A stretch of DNA of 7,527 nt from Magnetococcales bacterium (GCA_015229095.1 JADGCE010000128.1:1-7527); one strand, 5' to 3'; shown: positions 1 through 6,980, numbered from the stretch's first letter. Notes: generated from the sequence alone by a model not told the origin. Made by a program: numbers and translations.

Positions 1-1
1 A

Positions 2-301
2 GACGCAGAGGTGATGCTCCTCGAATCGGACAAAGCCGTTGAGGTGGAATCCCTGCCCCCGGCGGCAGAGATGACCGTCCCCGAACTGGAAGAGGCCATC
101 GCAAAACTGGAAGAGGCCATCGCCGCTGAAACCGCACGCCCAGCAGTAGAGGTGATCCTCCCTGAGCCGGAGGAGAGCGTCGATCGGGAAGAACAACGCC
201 CGGCAGCGGCGGTGATCCTCCCTGAGCCAGAAAAGGCCATCGATCTGGAGACAGAGCTCCCGGTGACACCCGTGGCGATCCCGGAACCGGAAAAATCCAT
301 C
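2..301 (+). repeat. Degenerate 60-bp (20-residue) in-frame tandem repeats
   Basis: Units of exactly 60 bp run at 41-100, 122-181, 182-241 and 242-301, with a partial unit at 2-40 entering from the left edge. A 21-bp insertion at 101-121 repeats the end of the first full unit (LEEAIA twice). The protein consensus is roughly acidic-x-RP-x-x-x-V-I-L-P-E-P-E-[EK]-[AS]-[IV]. Units 122-181 and 182-241 share an identical stretch of 18 bases (ggtgatcctccctgagcc). This is a repeat within a coding region, in the likely disordered acidic part of the protein. Confidence 0.8.
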
Positions 302-574
302 CGGGAAGAGGTGCGCAGAATTCAACCCTCCCCGGAGGAGTCCCTCTCTCTCCCCCTGGCATCGCAGGAAAAAAGAGCGGATGCCGGGGAGAGCATGGCG
401 GCGGCTTCCGAGCCGGTATTGACCATGGAACTGTTGAGAGAAGCCTATGGTGCGCGCGTTGAGCGCGTGGTTGCAGAGATGGCCCAGCGTGTTTTGCGGG
501 AAATTTTGCCCGGATTGTTGGAAGAGGCCATTCGGGACGAGCTGGCACGGATCAAAAATATGGAACAGGATTAG
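2..574 (+). CDS. popZ: PopZ-like (DUF2497-type) polar organizing protein, 5'-truncated
   Basis: The reading frame is open to the left edge, so the start lies outside the window; the GTG at 11 and ATG at 14 are internal to a repeat and are not convincing starts. The visible part (about 190 residues) is acidic and proline-rich, with 20-residue degenerate repeats, followed by a linker and a predicted helical C-terminus. The C-terminal helix contains LPGLLEEAIRDELARI (from about base 506), which fits the pattern LPxxVExxVRxEIxR at the end of alphaproteobacterial PopZ. PopZ forms a polar scaffold that anchors the chromosome origin through ParB, using a disordered acidic, proline-rich region and a C-terminal oligomerization helix. 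The position directly upstream of valS also matches PopZ. The family call rests on a short C-terminal motif, composition and context. A similar C-terminal helix occurs in some deltaproteobacterial zinc-ribbon or response-regulator proteins, so that remains an alternative. Confidence 0.55.
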   Translation, partial: DAEVMLLESDKAVEVESLPPAAEMTVPELEEAIAKLEEAIAAETARPAVEVILPEPEESVDREEQRPAAAVILPEPEKAIDLETELPVTPVAIPEPEKSIREEVRRIQPSPEESLSLPLASQEKRADAGESMAAASEPVLTMELLREAYGARVERVVAEMAQRVLREILPGLLEEAIRDELARIKNMEQD

Positions 575-628
575 CGCGGTGTTGCAACAAGGAAGAGAGC
601 CGGAGCACGGCATGACCGGGGGGCTGAC

Positions 629-3454
629 ATGAGCGGTGGAACAGAGCCCTCCCTGTCCAAGGGATATGACCCCGTCGGAGTGGAGCGGCGGTGGTATGCG
701 CACTGGGAAGCCAGCGGCTGTTTCAAGGCCGGGGAGCGCGAAAAAAGGGGAGAAGGAGAGGATCCACCCGCCTATTGCATCATGATTCCGCCCCCCAATG
801 TGACCGGCACATTGCACATGGGCCATGCCTTTCAGGATACGTTGATGGATGCCTTGATCCGCCAGCGGCGGATGAAAGGGGAGCGGGTTTTGTGGCAAAC
901 AGGCACCGACCATGCGGGCATCGCCACGCAGATGGTGGTGGAACGCCAGTTGGCCGGCGAGGGCAAAACACGACAGGATCTGGGTCGTGAGGCCTTTCTT
1001 GAGCGGGTGTGGCAATGGAAAGAGCAGTCCGGGGGCTGCATCGTCCAGCAGTTGCGCCGGTTGGGGGCCTCCTGCGACTGGAGCCGGGAAGCCTTCACCA
1101 TGGATGCGCCACGCTCCCTGGCGGTTCGGGAGGTTTTTGTACGCCTTTATGAAGAGGGGCTGATCTATCGGGGAACGCGCCTGGTCAACTGGGATCCGGT
1201 GCTGCATACCGCCGTTTCCGACCTGGAAGTGATCTCCGAAGAGGAAGAGGGATTTCTGTGGTATCTGCGTTATCCGTTGGCAGACGGGGGGGAGCCCCTG
1301 GTCGTGGCCACCACCCGCCCGGAGACCATGCTGGGGGATGTCGCGGTTGCCGTTCATCCCGAAGATGAACGGTATCAGCATTTGATCGGGCGTCAGGTGC
1401 GGTTGCCCCTGGTGGGGCGCCTGATCCCCGTGATCGCCGATGAGACGGTCAAGCCGGAGTTTGGCTCCGGCTGTGTCAAGATCACCCCTGCCCATGATTT
1501 TAACGATCATGAAATGGGCAAACGCCACCAACTGCCACTGATCAACATTTTTACCCCGCATGCCACGTTGAACGATTCGGTGCCGGAGGCCTATCGGCAT
1601 TTGGATCGCTTTGTGGCCCGCCAACGGATCGTGGCGGATTTGGATGCGCAGGGGTTGCTGGTCAAGGTGCTGGCCCATCGTCTGATGATTCCCCGTGGCG
1701 ACCGCTCCAAAGCGGTTGTGGAGCCCTATCTGACCGACCAATGGTTTGTGCGGGCGGCTCCCCTGGCCCAGGAGGCCATTCGGGTTGTGGAGGATGGTCG
1801 TGTCGCCTTCGTACCCGACTCCTGGAAAAAAACCTATTTTGAATGGATGCATCACATTCAGGATTGGTGCATCTCCCGGCAGATCTGGTGGGGGCATCGG
1901 ATACCCGCCTGGTATGGCCCCGATGGCCATATATTTGTCTGTCGTGATGCCGAAACAGCCCGGCAACAGGCCCGGAGCCATTATGGCCAGGAGCAGACGC
2001 TGACCCAGGATGCGGATGTGTTGGATACCTGGTTTTCCTCGGCGTTGTGGCCCTTCGCCACCCTGGGATGGCCGGAACAGACCCCGGAATTGCAAACATT
2101 TTATCCCACCCATGTGCTGGTGACCGGTTTTGACATTCTCTTTTTTTGGGTCGCCCGGATGATCATGATGGGCCTGAAGTTTACCGGTCAGGTGCCTTTT
2201 CATACCGTCTACATCACCGGTCTGGTGCGGGATGGCGAAGGCAACAAGATGAGCAAGTCCAAGGGCAATATTCTGGATCCTCTGGACCTGATCGATGGCA
2301 TCGACCTGGAATCCCTGGTGCAAAAGCGCACCCGTGATCTGATGCAGCCCCAGCTCGCGCAGCGGATTGCCGCCGCGACCCGCAAGGAGTTTCCCGACGG
2401 CATCCCCGCCTTTGGAACGGATGCCCTGCGCTTTACCATGGCCAGTCTGGCCACCCAGGGGCGGGATATCAAATTCGACCTGGGCCGCATGGAGGGATAC
2501 CGGAATTTTTGCAACAAATTGTGGAATGCGGCCCGTTTTGTGCTGATGAACACGGAGGGGCAACTTCCGGTGCAACAGCCATCGTCCCTGGCCCGCAGCA
2601 TGGCCGATCGCTGGATACTCTCCCGCCTGCAACGGGTGATCCATGAGGTTGACGGGGCCTTTGGCAAATATCGGTTTGACGAGGTGACCTCCACCCTCTA
2701 CCATTTTTTGTGGGGGGACTTTTGCGACTGGTATCTGGAATGGATCAAGCCGATCCTCTATGGACACCAGGGGGAAGAGGCACAGGCAGCCAGTCGGCAA
2801 ACCATGGTGCAGGTTCTGGAGAGTTCCCTGCGGCTGTTGCATCCATGGATGCCGTTTATTACCGAAGAGTTGTGGCAAAAAGTGGTCCCGTTGACCGGGG
2901 CGCAGGAGCCCCTCGGCTCCCTCATGCATGCCCCCTGGCCCCAGGCGAGGGCGGATCTCGTCGATGAGGAGGCAGAGGCGCAGATGCGCTTTGTCCAGGA
3001 GGTGGTGGGGGCGGTGCGCACCATCCGCAGCGAAACGGGCATTCCCCCCGGTCGAAAGTTGGTTTTGTTGGTCTCTGCTGCTGCGGATGTCCTGGAGCAC
3101 CATTTTCAGCCGTTGCAAGGGTGGATTTTGCCCCTGGCCCGACTGGAGAGCTGGCAACCCCTGGCGGGGGAGGCCCCTGCCGGTTGTGCGACGGCCGTTT
3201 TGCCACAGATTCGGCTCTTTGTGCCGTTGCAGGGGGTGATCGATGTGGCGGCGGAAGGGGCGCGTCTGCGCAAGGAGCTGCAGCGGATCGAGATGGATTT
3301 GCAGAGAGTGCAGGGCAAGTTGAACAATCCCAGCTTTTTGAGCCATGCCAAGGCGGACGTGGTGGAGAAGGAACAGCGCAAAGAGCGGGAGTTGCAAGAA
3401 AAACAGCAGGGGATTCACGGGGCTTTGCAGCGTCTTGAAGCGGCAGCGTCCTGA
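629..3454 (+). CDS. valS: Valyl-tRNA synthetase
   Basis: Class I aminoacyl-tRNA synthetase that charges tRNA-Val with valine in the cytoplasm and removes misactivated threonine. At 941 residues it is close to the E. coli enzyme (951). Visible landmarks are the HIGH-type motif HMGH at residues 63-66 after PPPNVTG, the CP1 editing domain with TTRPET at 228-233 and HDFND at 289-293, WWGHRIPAWY from 420, LDTWFSSALWP from 465, and the KMSKS loop at 540-544. The GTDALRF and EGYRNFCNKLWN stretches, an anticodon-binding helical domain and a basic C-terminal coiled coil (about 870-941) follow. The sequence resembles the E. coli type throughout. The ATG at 629 fits the family N-terminus; it is preceded by only a G-run (618-623) rather than a good Shine-Dalgarno. 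It lies 54 nt after the PopZ-like gene and 27 nt before nadC, so it is probably cotranscribed. No T-box leader is visible. Confidence 0.98.
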   Translation: MSGGTEPSLSKGYDPVGVERRWYAHWEASGCFKAGEREKRGEGEDPPAYCIMIPPPNVTGTLHMGHAFQDTLMDALIRQRRMKGERVLWQTGTDHAGIATQMVVERQLAGEGKTRQDLGREAFLERVWQWKEQSGGCIVQQLRRLGASCDWSREAFTMDAPRSLAVREVFVRLYEEGLIYRGTRLVNWDPVLHTAVSDLEVISEEEEGFLWYLRYPLADGGEPLVVATTRPETMLGDVAVAVHPEDERYQHLIGRQVRLPLVGRLIPVIADETVKPEFGSGCVKITPAHDFNDHEMGKRHQLPLINIFTPHATLNDSVPEAYRHLDRFVARQRIVADLDAQGLLVKVLAHRLMIPRGDRSKAVVEPYLTDQWFVRAAPLAQEAIRVVEDGRVAFVPDSWKKTYFEWMHHIQDWCISRQIWWGHRIPAWYGPDGHIFVCRDAETARQQARSHYGQEQTLTQDADVLDTWFSSALWPFATLGWPEQTPELQTFYPTHVLVTGFDILFFWVARMIMMGLKFTGQVPFHTVYITGLVRDGEGNKMSKSKGNILDPLDLIDGIDLESLVQKRTRDLMQPQLAQRIAAATRKEFPDGIPAFGTDALRFTMASLATQGRDIKFDLGRMEGYRNFCNKLWNAARFVLMNTEGQLPVQQPSSLARSMADRWILSRLQRVIHEVDGAFGKYRFDEVTSTLYHFLWGDFCDWYLEWIKPILYGHQGEEAQAASRQTMVQVLESSLRLLHPWMPFITEELWQKVVPLTGAQEPLGSLMHAPWPQARADLVDEEAEAQMRFVQEVVGAVRTIRSETGIPPGRKLVLLVSAAADVLEHHFQPLQGWILPLARLESWQPLAGEAPAGCATAVLPQIRLFVPLQGVIDVAAEGARLRKELQRIEMDLQRVQGKLNNPSFLSHAKADVVEKEQRKERELQEKQQGIHGALQRLEAAAS

Positions 3455-3481
3455 GCAAGAGAGATCCATCGGGAGGAGAGC

Positions 3482-4333
3482 ATGAATTTTGTTTGGTCAG
3501 GACCTTGGGTAAAAACCATTGAAAACGCCCTGTACCAGGATATTGGCCGCGGTGATATCACCACCAATTCCATTGTTCCGGCGGGGCAAAAGGCGGAGGC
3601 GGTGCTGGTGGCCCGTGAAGATCTGGTGGTGTGCGGGCTGCCGGTGGTGGCGGAGGTCTTCTCCCTGTTGGACAGCCGTATTCGGATGCTGCCGGAGACA
3701 GCCGACGGGGGGGGCGTCCGGGCAGGCAATGTCATCTGCACCATTTCCGGACCGGCCCGTGGTATCTTGACGGGGGAGCGGGTGGCGTTAAACTTTTTCC
3801 AGAATCTGTCGGCGGTCGCCACGCTGACCCGGCGTTTTGTCGAACAGGTGGCGGGCACCAACGCCCAGATTGTCGACACCCGCAAGACCACCCCCGGATT
3901 GCGCCAACTGCAAAAATATGCGGTGCGCATCGGGGGGGGACGCAACCATCGCATGGGGTTGGATGATGGGGTATTGATCAAGGAAAATCATATCGCCCTG
4001 GCCGGCAGCGTCACCGAGGCCATCAAACGGGTCGAGGAGAGCGTCAGCCATCTGCACCGTATTCAGATCGAGTGTGAAACCTTGGATCAGGTGCGCGAGG
4101 CGTTGAATGCGGGGGCACAGGCCATCCTGCTGGACAACATGCCGTTGGATACCATGCGCCGGGCGGTGGACATTGCGGGAGGCAAGGCCCTGTTGGAGGC
4201 CAGCGGCACCATCACCCTGGAGAATGTGCGGTCGGTGGCGGAGACCGGCGTGGATTTGATCTCCGTCGGCGCCATTACCCACAGTGCCGGCAGCAAGGAT
4301 GTCTCCCTGCTGGTCAAGATTGCCCGCTCTTGA
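3482..4333 (+). CDS. nadC: Nicotinate-nucleotide pyrophosphorylase (carboxylating), quinolinate phosphoribosyltransferase
   Basis: Converts quinolinate and PRPP to nicotinate mononucleotide, CO2 and pyrophosphate, the third step of de novo NAD synthesis. The 283 residues are a normal length. Family motifs visible are QDIGRGDITT near 19-28, the PRPP/quinolinate-site arginine in GERVALNFFQNLS (R100), DTRKTTPGLR (R134, K135), GGGRNHRMGL (H156, R157), LIKENH (K167), IECET (about 196-200), LLDNM (D218), EASG and VGAITHS. The N-terminal domain and the alpha/beta barrel both look complete. The ATG at 3482 has a strong Shine-Dalgarno, GGAGGAG, just upstream (about 3472-3478). Its stop codon overlaps the candidate TTG start of birA by 4 nt. 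nadA and nadB are not in the window. Two runs of eight G occur inside the gene (3707-3714 and 3932-3939), both encoding glycines, with the frame intact. Confidence 0.97.
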   Translation: MNFVWSGPWVKTIENALYQDIGRGDITTNSIVPAGQKAEAVLVAREDLVVCGLPVVAEVFSLLDSRIRMLPETADGGGVRAGNVICTISGPARGILTGERVALNFFQNLSAVATLTRRFVEQVAGTNAQIVDTRKTTPGLRQLQKYAVRIGGGRNHRMGLDDGVLIKENHIALAGSVTEAIKRVEESVSHLHRIQIECETLDQVREALNAGAQAILLDNMPLDTMRRAVDIAGGKALLEASGTITLENVRSVAETGVDLISVGAITHSAGSKDVSLLVKIARS

Positions 4334-5214
4334 CCGCCCCGGAGCAGCGGTCGGCCTTGTTGAGGGGGGCGACGGAAGGGTGCGCGGTGGCGGATACCCC
4401 CACCGCAGAGATCATGGCCCCTCTGCTGACCGGTACTCTGTTTCGTCCGGATCGGTATCATTTTTTTCCGCTGCTGGACTCCACCAACCGGTATGCGGCC
4501 CAGTTGGCACGTGAGGGTGCTGCGGAGGGGAGTGTGGTGGTGGCGGACCAGCAGAGCCATGGGCGAGGCCGTTTGGGACGGCACTGGTCCTCGCCTGCCG
4601 CCCTCAACCTCTACTGTTCCCTGCTCCTGCGCCCGACCCTGTTGCCGCAACAGGCCGCGCAGCTGACCTTGTTGTCCGGGCTGGCGTTGGCCCGGACGAT
4701 TGCCGCCCTGGCGGTTGCGGGGGGGCCTGCTGTGGCGCCGGAGATCAAATGGCCCAACGATCTGCTGTTGCAGGGGCGCAAGGTGGCGGGCATTCTGACA
4801 GAGATGCGCACCTGTGCGGATGCGCCCGGGCGCATTCATTCCGTGGTTGTGGGGATCGGGATCAATGTCAATGGGGAACGGGAGAATCTGCCGGTGACGT
4901 TGCGTGACACCGCCATTCACTTGGCGGAGGCTTTGCAGCGTACCCTCTACCGACCGCAACTGCTCGCCTCCCTGCTGCACCATTGGGAGGCTTGTTATGA
5001 ATGCTATCGCCGGGAGGGGTTTGCCGCCTTGCGGCAGGATTGGCTGGCTTTTTCGCGCCTGCAGGGCCGCCCGGTGCAGATCCATCTGGCTTCTGAAGAT
5101 TTTTACGGTCAGGCGATGGCATTGGATGAAGAAGGCTATTTACTGGTGCAGCGGACCAATGGTACACTGACGCGAGTCGTGGCGGGTGATGTGCTGTTCC
5201 CGGAAGAAGGTTGA
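4330..5214 (+). CDS. birA: Biotin--[acetyl-CoA-carboxylase] ligase, class I (no HTH domain)
   Basis: Activates biotin as biotinyl-AMP and transfers it to the lysine of the biotin carboxyl carrier protein. Numbered from TTG 4330 (294 residues), it shows DSTN (50-53), the biotin-binding loop GRGRLGRHW (78-86), KWPND (140-144), the lysine in GRKVAGIL (K151), VVVGIGINVNG (172-182) and a C-terminal SH3-like domain ending TRVVAGDVLF. No N-terminal winged-helix DNA-binding domain is present, so it is a pure ligase and probably not a repressor of biotin genes. The start is uncertain. TTG 4330 gives a 4-nt overlap with nadC but has no clear Shine-Dalgarno. GTG 4387 has GGAAGGG 6 nt upstream, and ATG 4414 would still keep the entire catalytic domain. 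The first 20-28 residues of the longest form match nothing I know in the family, so one of the later starts may be real. Confidence 0.95.
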   Translation: MTAPEQRSALLRGATEGCAVADTPTAEIMAPLLTGTLFRPDRYHFFPLLDSTNRYAAQLAREGAAEGSVVVADQQSHGRGRLGRHWSSPAALNLYCSLLLRPTLLPQQAAQLTLLSGLALARTIAALAVAGGPAVAPEIKWPNDLLLQGRKVAGILTEMRTCADAPGRIHSVVVGIGINVNGERENLPVTLRDTAIHLAEALQRTLYRPQLLASLLHHWEACYECYRREGFAALRQDWLAFSRLQGRPVQIHLASEDFYGQAMALDEEGYLLVQRTNGTLTRVVAGDVLFPEEG

Positions 5215-5222
5215 GAACAATC

Positions 5223-6008
5223 ATGCTGCTGGTTATCGATGTAGGCAACACCAATATTGTGCTGGGGCTCTACCGGCACGGAAAGTCGGGGCCGGACAAT
5301 GCCCTGTTGCACCATTGGCGCATTGCCACACGTACCGAACAGACCGGCGATGAATATGGCATCCTGATTGCCAGCCTGTTCCACCTGGCCCAGGTACCTA
5401 TGGAACAGGTGCAGGCCGCCATCATCGCCAGTGTTGTGCCCCCCATTCAGGCGGCTCTGGTGCGGATGCTGAAGCGCAGCTTTCGCATCTCTCCGCTGCT
5501 GGTGGGGCCGGGCATCAAAACCGGAATGCCCATCTGTTGCGACAATCCCCGCGAAGTGGGAGCGGATCGGATTGTCAATGCGGTGGCGGCCTTTGAGCAG
5601 GTCAAGCAGGCGGTTATCGTGGTGGATTTTGGCACCGCAACCACCTTTGATCTGGTGAGTGGGCGGGGAGAATATCTGGGGGGAGCCATTGCCCCCGGTC
5701 TGGGCCTGGCGAGCAAGGTTCTTTCCGAAAAAACGGCCCAATTGCCCAGTGTCGATCTGGTGCGTCCCCAGAATGCCATCGGTCGCAACACGGTTGACTC
5801 CATGCAATCCGGTTTGTATTGGGGATATGTGGGGCTGGTGGATGGTTTGGTTCGGCGCATGATTCAGGAGTCCGGTTTTGACCCCGTGCGGGTGATTGCC
5901 ACGGGCGGTCTGGCCCGCATGATCTCCGAGGAGAGCGAATGCATTGAGCGGGTGGATGAATATTTGACGTTGACCGGTTTGCAACTGTTATACGAACGCA
6001 ATTGCTAG
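5223..6008 (+). CDS. coaX: Type III pantothenate kinase
   Basis: Phosphorylates pantothenate in the first step of coenzyme A synthesis; type III enzymes belong to the ASKHA fold and are not feedback-inhibited by CoA like CoaA. The 261 residues match the family length. The N-terminus MLLVIDVGNTN is the canonical CoaX start with the phosphate loop (D6, N9, T10). GIKTGMP near 97-103, GADRIVNA (113-120, with the conserved Asp), VVDFGTATTFD (133-143), GGAIAPGL (153-160) and ATGGLA (226-231) follow. I chose ATG 5223 because it matches this canonical start. A TTG at 5211 would overlap the birA stop and add four residues, but it sits directly against the AAGAAGG sequence (5204-5210) and so is too close to be served by it. 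It lies 8 nt after birA and 9 nt before the SPOR gene. birA and coaX are neighbours in many bacteria and are fused in some. Confidence 0.97.
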   Translation: MLLVIDVGNTNIVLGLYRHGKSGPDNALLHHWRIATRTEQTGDEYGILIASLFHLAQVPMEQVQAAIIASVVPPIQAALVRMLKRSFRISPLLVGPGIKTGMPICCDNPREVGADRIVNAVAAFEQVKQAVIVVDFGTATTFDLVSGRGEYLGGAIAPGLGLASKVLSEKTAQLPSVDLVRPQNAIGRNTVDSMQSGLYWGYVGLVDGLVRRMIQESGFDPVRVIATGGLARMISEESECIERVDEYLTLTGLQLLYERNC

Positions 6009-6011
6009 GAG
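6007..6011 (+). promoter_or_regulatory. Shine-Dalgarno that decides the TTG start of the SPOR gene
   Basis: AGGAG overlaps the coaX TAG stop and lies 6 nt before TTG 6018. The in-frame ATG at 6036 has no purine-rich sequence at the right distance (its upstream bases are pyrimidine-rich), so TTG is the better start. Confidence 0.7.
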
Positions 6012-6017
6012 CGACCC

Positions 6018-6797
6018 TTGTCTCCTCTTGTTTCCATGATCAATCTCCGTTTCGCACCCCATGCCCTGCTGCTGCTGCTGCTGGGCGCCAATGTGTGGAT
6101 TTTTATCGCGATGACCACGGTCAGTCAGGAGGCCCTATGGACGGGCCCGCCCATGCCGGGCAAGCGGTTGGCACTGGCGGACCCAGGCCAGGCCAAAGTG
6201 GCGGCTACGCCCCCGGCGGCTGCGCAGGAGAAAAAAAGCCCGGAAGAATCTGCGGCGGTGAGCAAACCCAAGCCGGTGGAAAAACCCCCGACCGGGCGCG
6301 GGGAGTATATCGTTCAGGTCGGAGGGTTTTTCCAGGAGCTGGGCGCCAATGCCATGGTGGAGCGGTTGCGCAAGGGAGGCTTTGAGCCCTGGGTGGAGAC
6401 GACACAAGAGGTGGTTCGCCTGAACGATGTGCAGGCGGGGCCTTTTGCCAGTCCGAAGGATGCCAAAGAGGCGGAGGCACAACTGAAAGCCATCGGTATC
6501 GTGGCCAAGACGGAAGAGACCTGGGAGGGATTTGTCATCTCGCTGAGCCGCAGTTTCAACCTGGGTGAGGCCATGCAGGAGATGGAAAAGGCCCAGGAGT
6601 TGGGTATTCGGTCCGTGCGTTTGGTCAAGGTGGATGAGGAGCGTTCGGTTCGGAGGGTGTGCGTCGGTCCCTATTCGAACAAGGAAAAGGCCAAGGAGGT
6701 CAGTGCCAAGATTGCCAAAATTGGCTTGACGGTCCCCGTCATCAAGGAGAGGATTCCCCAGGGACGGTCGCGCAAGGGTGCTGCCAGCCAACCTTGA
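6018..6797 (+). CDS. Membrane-anchored protein with two SPOR-like modules
   Basis: 259 residues. A short N-terminus is followed by one hydrophobic segment (about residues 13-32, including a run of six leucines), so the protein is probably a single-pass inner-membrane protein with its C-terminus in the periplasm. A low-complexity Pro/Ala/Lys linker (about 43-94) leads to a SPOR-like module at about 96-165 (start YIVQVGGFFQELGANAMVERL, ending near VAKTEE). A second, more diverged one lies at about 170-243 (GFVISLSRSF ... VGPYSNKEKAKEVSAKI). SPOR domains bind denuded glycan strands of septal peptidoglycan, so a role in cell division or envelope remodelling is likely; the exact function is unknown. 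The TTG start is supported by its Shine-Dalgarno. It is the last gene of the valS-nadC-birA-coaX block. SPOR proteins after birA-coaX are, from memory, recurrent in betaproteobacteria. Confidence 0.85.
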   Translation: MSPLVSMINLRFAPHALLLLLLGANVWIFIAMTTVSQEALWTGPPMPGKRLALADPGQAKVAATPPAAAQEKKSPEESAAVSKPKPVEKPPTGRGEYIVQVGGFFQELGANAMVERLRKGGFEPWVETTQEVVRLNDVQAGPFASPKDAKEAEAQLKAIGIVAKTEETWEGFVISLSRSFNLGEAMQEMEKAQELGIRSVRLVKVDEERSVRRVCVGPYSNKEKAKEVSAKIAKIGLTVPVIKERIPQGRSRKGAASQP

Positions 6798-6807
6798 TCT
6801 TTGGGGG

Positions 6808-6835
6808 TTGACAGGGTGCGATACTTCGGTACAAT
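6808..6835 (+). promoter_or_regulatory. Sigma-70 promoter of the tRNA gene
   Basis: A perfect -35 box TTGACA (6808-6813) and a -10 box TACAAT (6830-6835, one mismatch to consensus) are separated by 16 bp. Transcription would begin at about 6842, roughly 12 nt before the mature tRNA. The bases after the -10 are GC-rich (gcgggtcgc), as in stable-RNA promoters under stringent control. The -35 box starts only 10 bp after the SPOR gene stop. Confidence 0.85.
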
Positions 6836-6853
6836 GCGGGTCGCTCTGTGCAT

Positions 6854-6930
6854 GGCGAGGTAGCTCAGTCGGTTAGAGCGACGGATTCATAATCCGTAGG
6901 TCGGGGGTTCAAGTCCCCCCCTCGCTACCA
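6854..6930 (+). tRNA. tRNA with CAU anticodon, most likely elongator tRNA-Met
   Basis: Complete 77-nt cloverleaf with encoded CCA (6928-6930). The acceptor stem GGCGAGG (6854-6860) pairs with 6920-6926, with a G1-U72 wobble, and the discriminator is A (6927). The D stem is GCTC/GAGC. The anticodon stem ACGGA/TCCGT encloses the loop TTCATAA with anticodon CAT at 6888-6890. The variable loop is 5 nt and the T stem is GGGGG/CCCCC with loop TTCAAGT. The initiator is excluded because pair 31-39 is A-U rather than G-C and pair 1-72 is not the C-A mismatch. A CAU anticodon can also belong to tRNA-Ile2, in which C34 is changed to lysidine by TilS. The overall sequence resembles alphaproteobacterial elongator Met tRNAs as I remember them, so Met is preferred. 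Confidence 0.95.
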
Positions 6931-6947
6931 AACATTTTCAAACAGTT

Positions 6948-6975
6948 ACGGCTACTCTCTTGGGTGGCCGTTTTT
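6948..6975 (+). terminator. Intrinsic terminator after the tRNA
   Basis: The stem ACGGCTAC (6948-6955) pairs with GTGGCCGT (6964-6971), with one G-U. Two more inner pairs close a TCTT loop (6958-6961), and a T-run (6971-6975) follows. It lies 17 nt after the tRNA CCA end and probably ends both the tRNA transcript and any read-through from the upstream operon. Confidence 0.85.
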
Positions 6976-6980
6976 GTTCC

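Noticed and set aside
581..588. GTTGCAAC palindrome between the PopZ-like gene and valS
   Set aside because: Eight bases is too short to mean much, and it is not accompanied by a promoter or a longer inverted repeat.
4087..5085. Minus-strand open frame of 332 codons opposite nadC and birA
   Set aside because: It lies antisense to two clear enzymes with intact motifs and is rich in Gln, Arg, Pro and His, as expected for the complement of GC-rich coding DNA.
5136..5984. Minus-strand open frame of 282 codons opposite coaX
   Set aside because: CoaX on the + strand has all family motifs; the antisense product has shadow-like composition rich in His, Gln and Gly.
6854..6930. Initiator tRNA-fMet
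   Set aside because: The anticodon stem has A-U at 31-39 instead of three G-C pairs, and positions 1-72 are G-U rather than a C-A mismatch.
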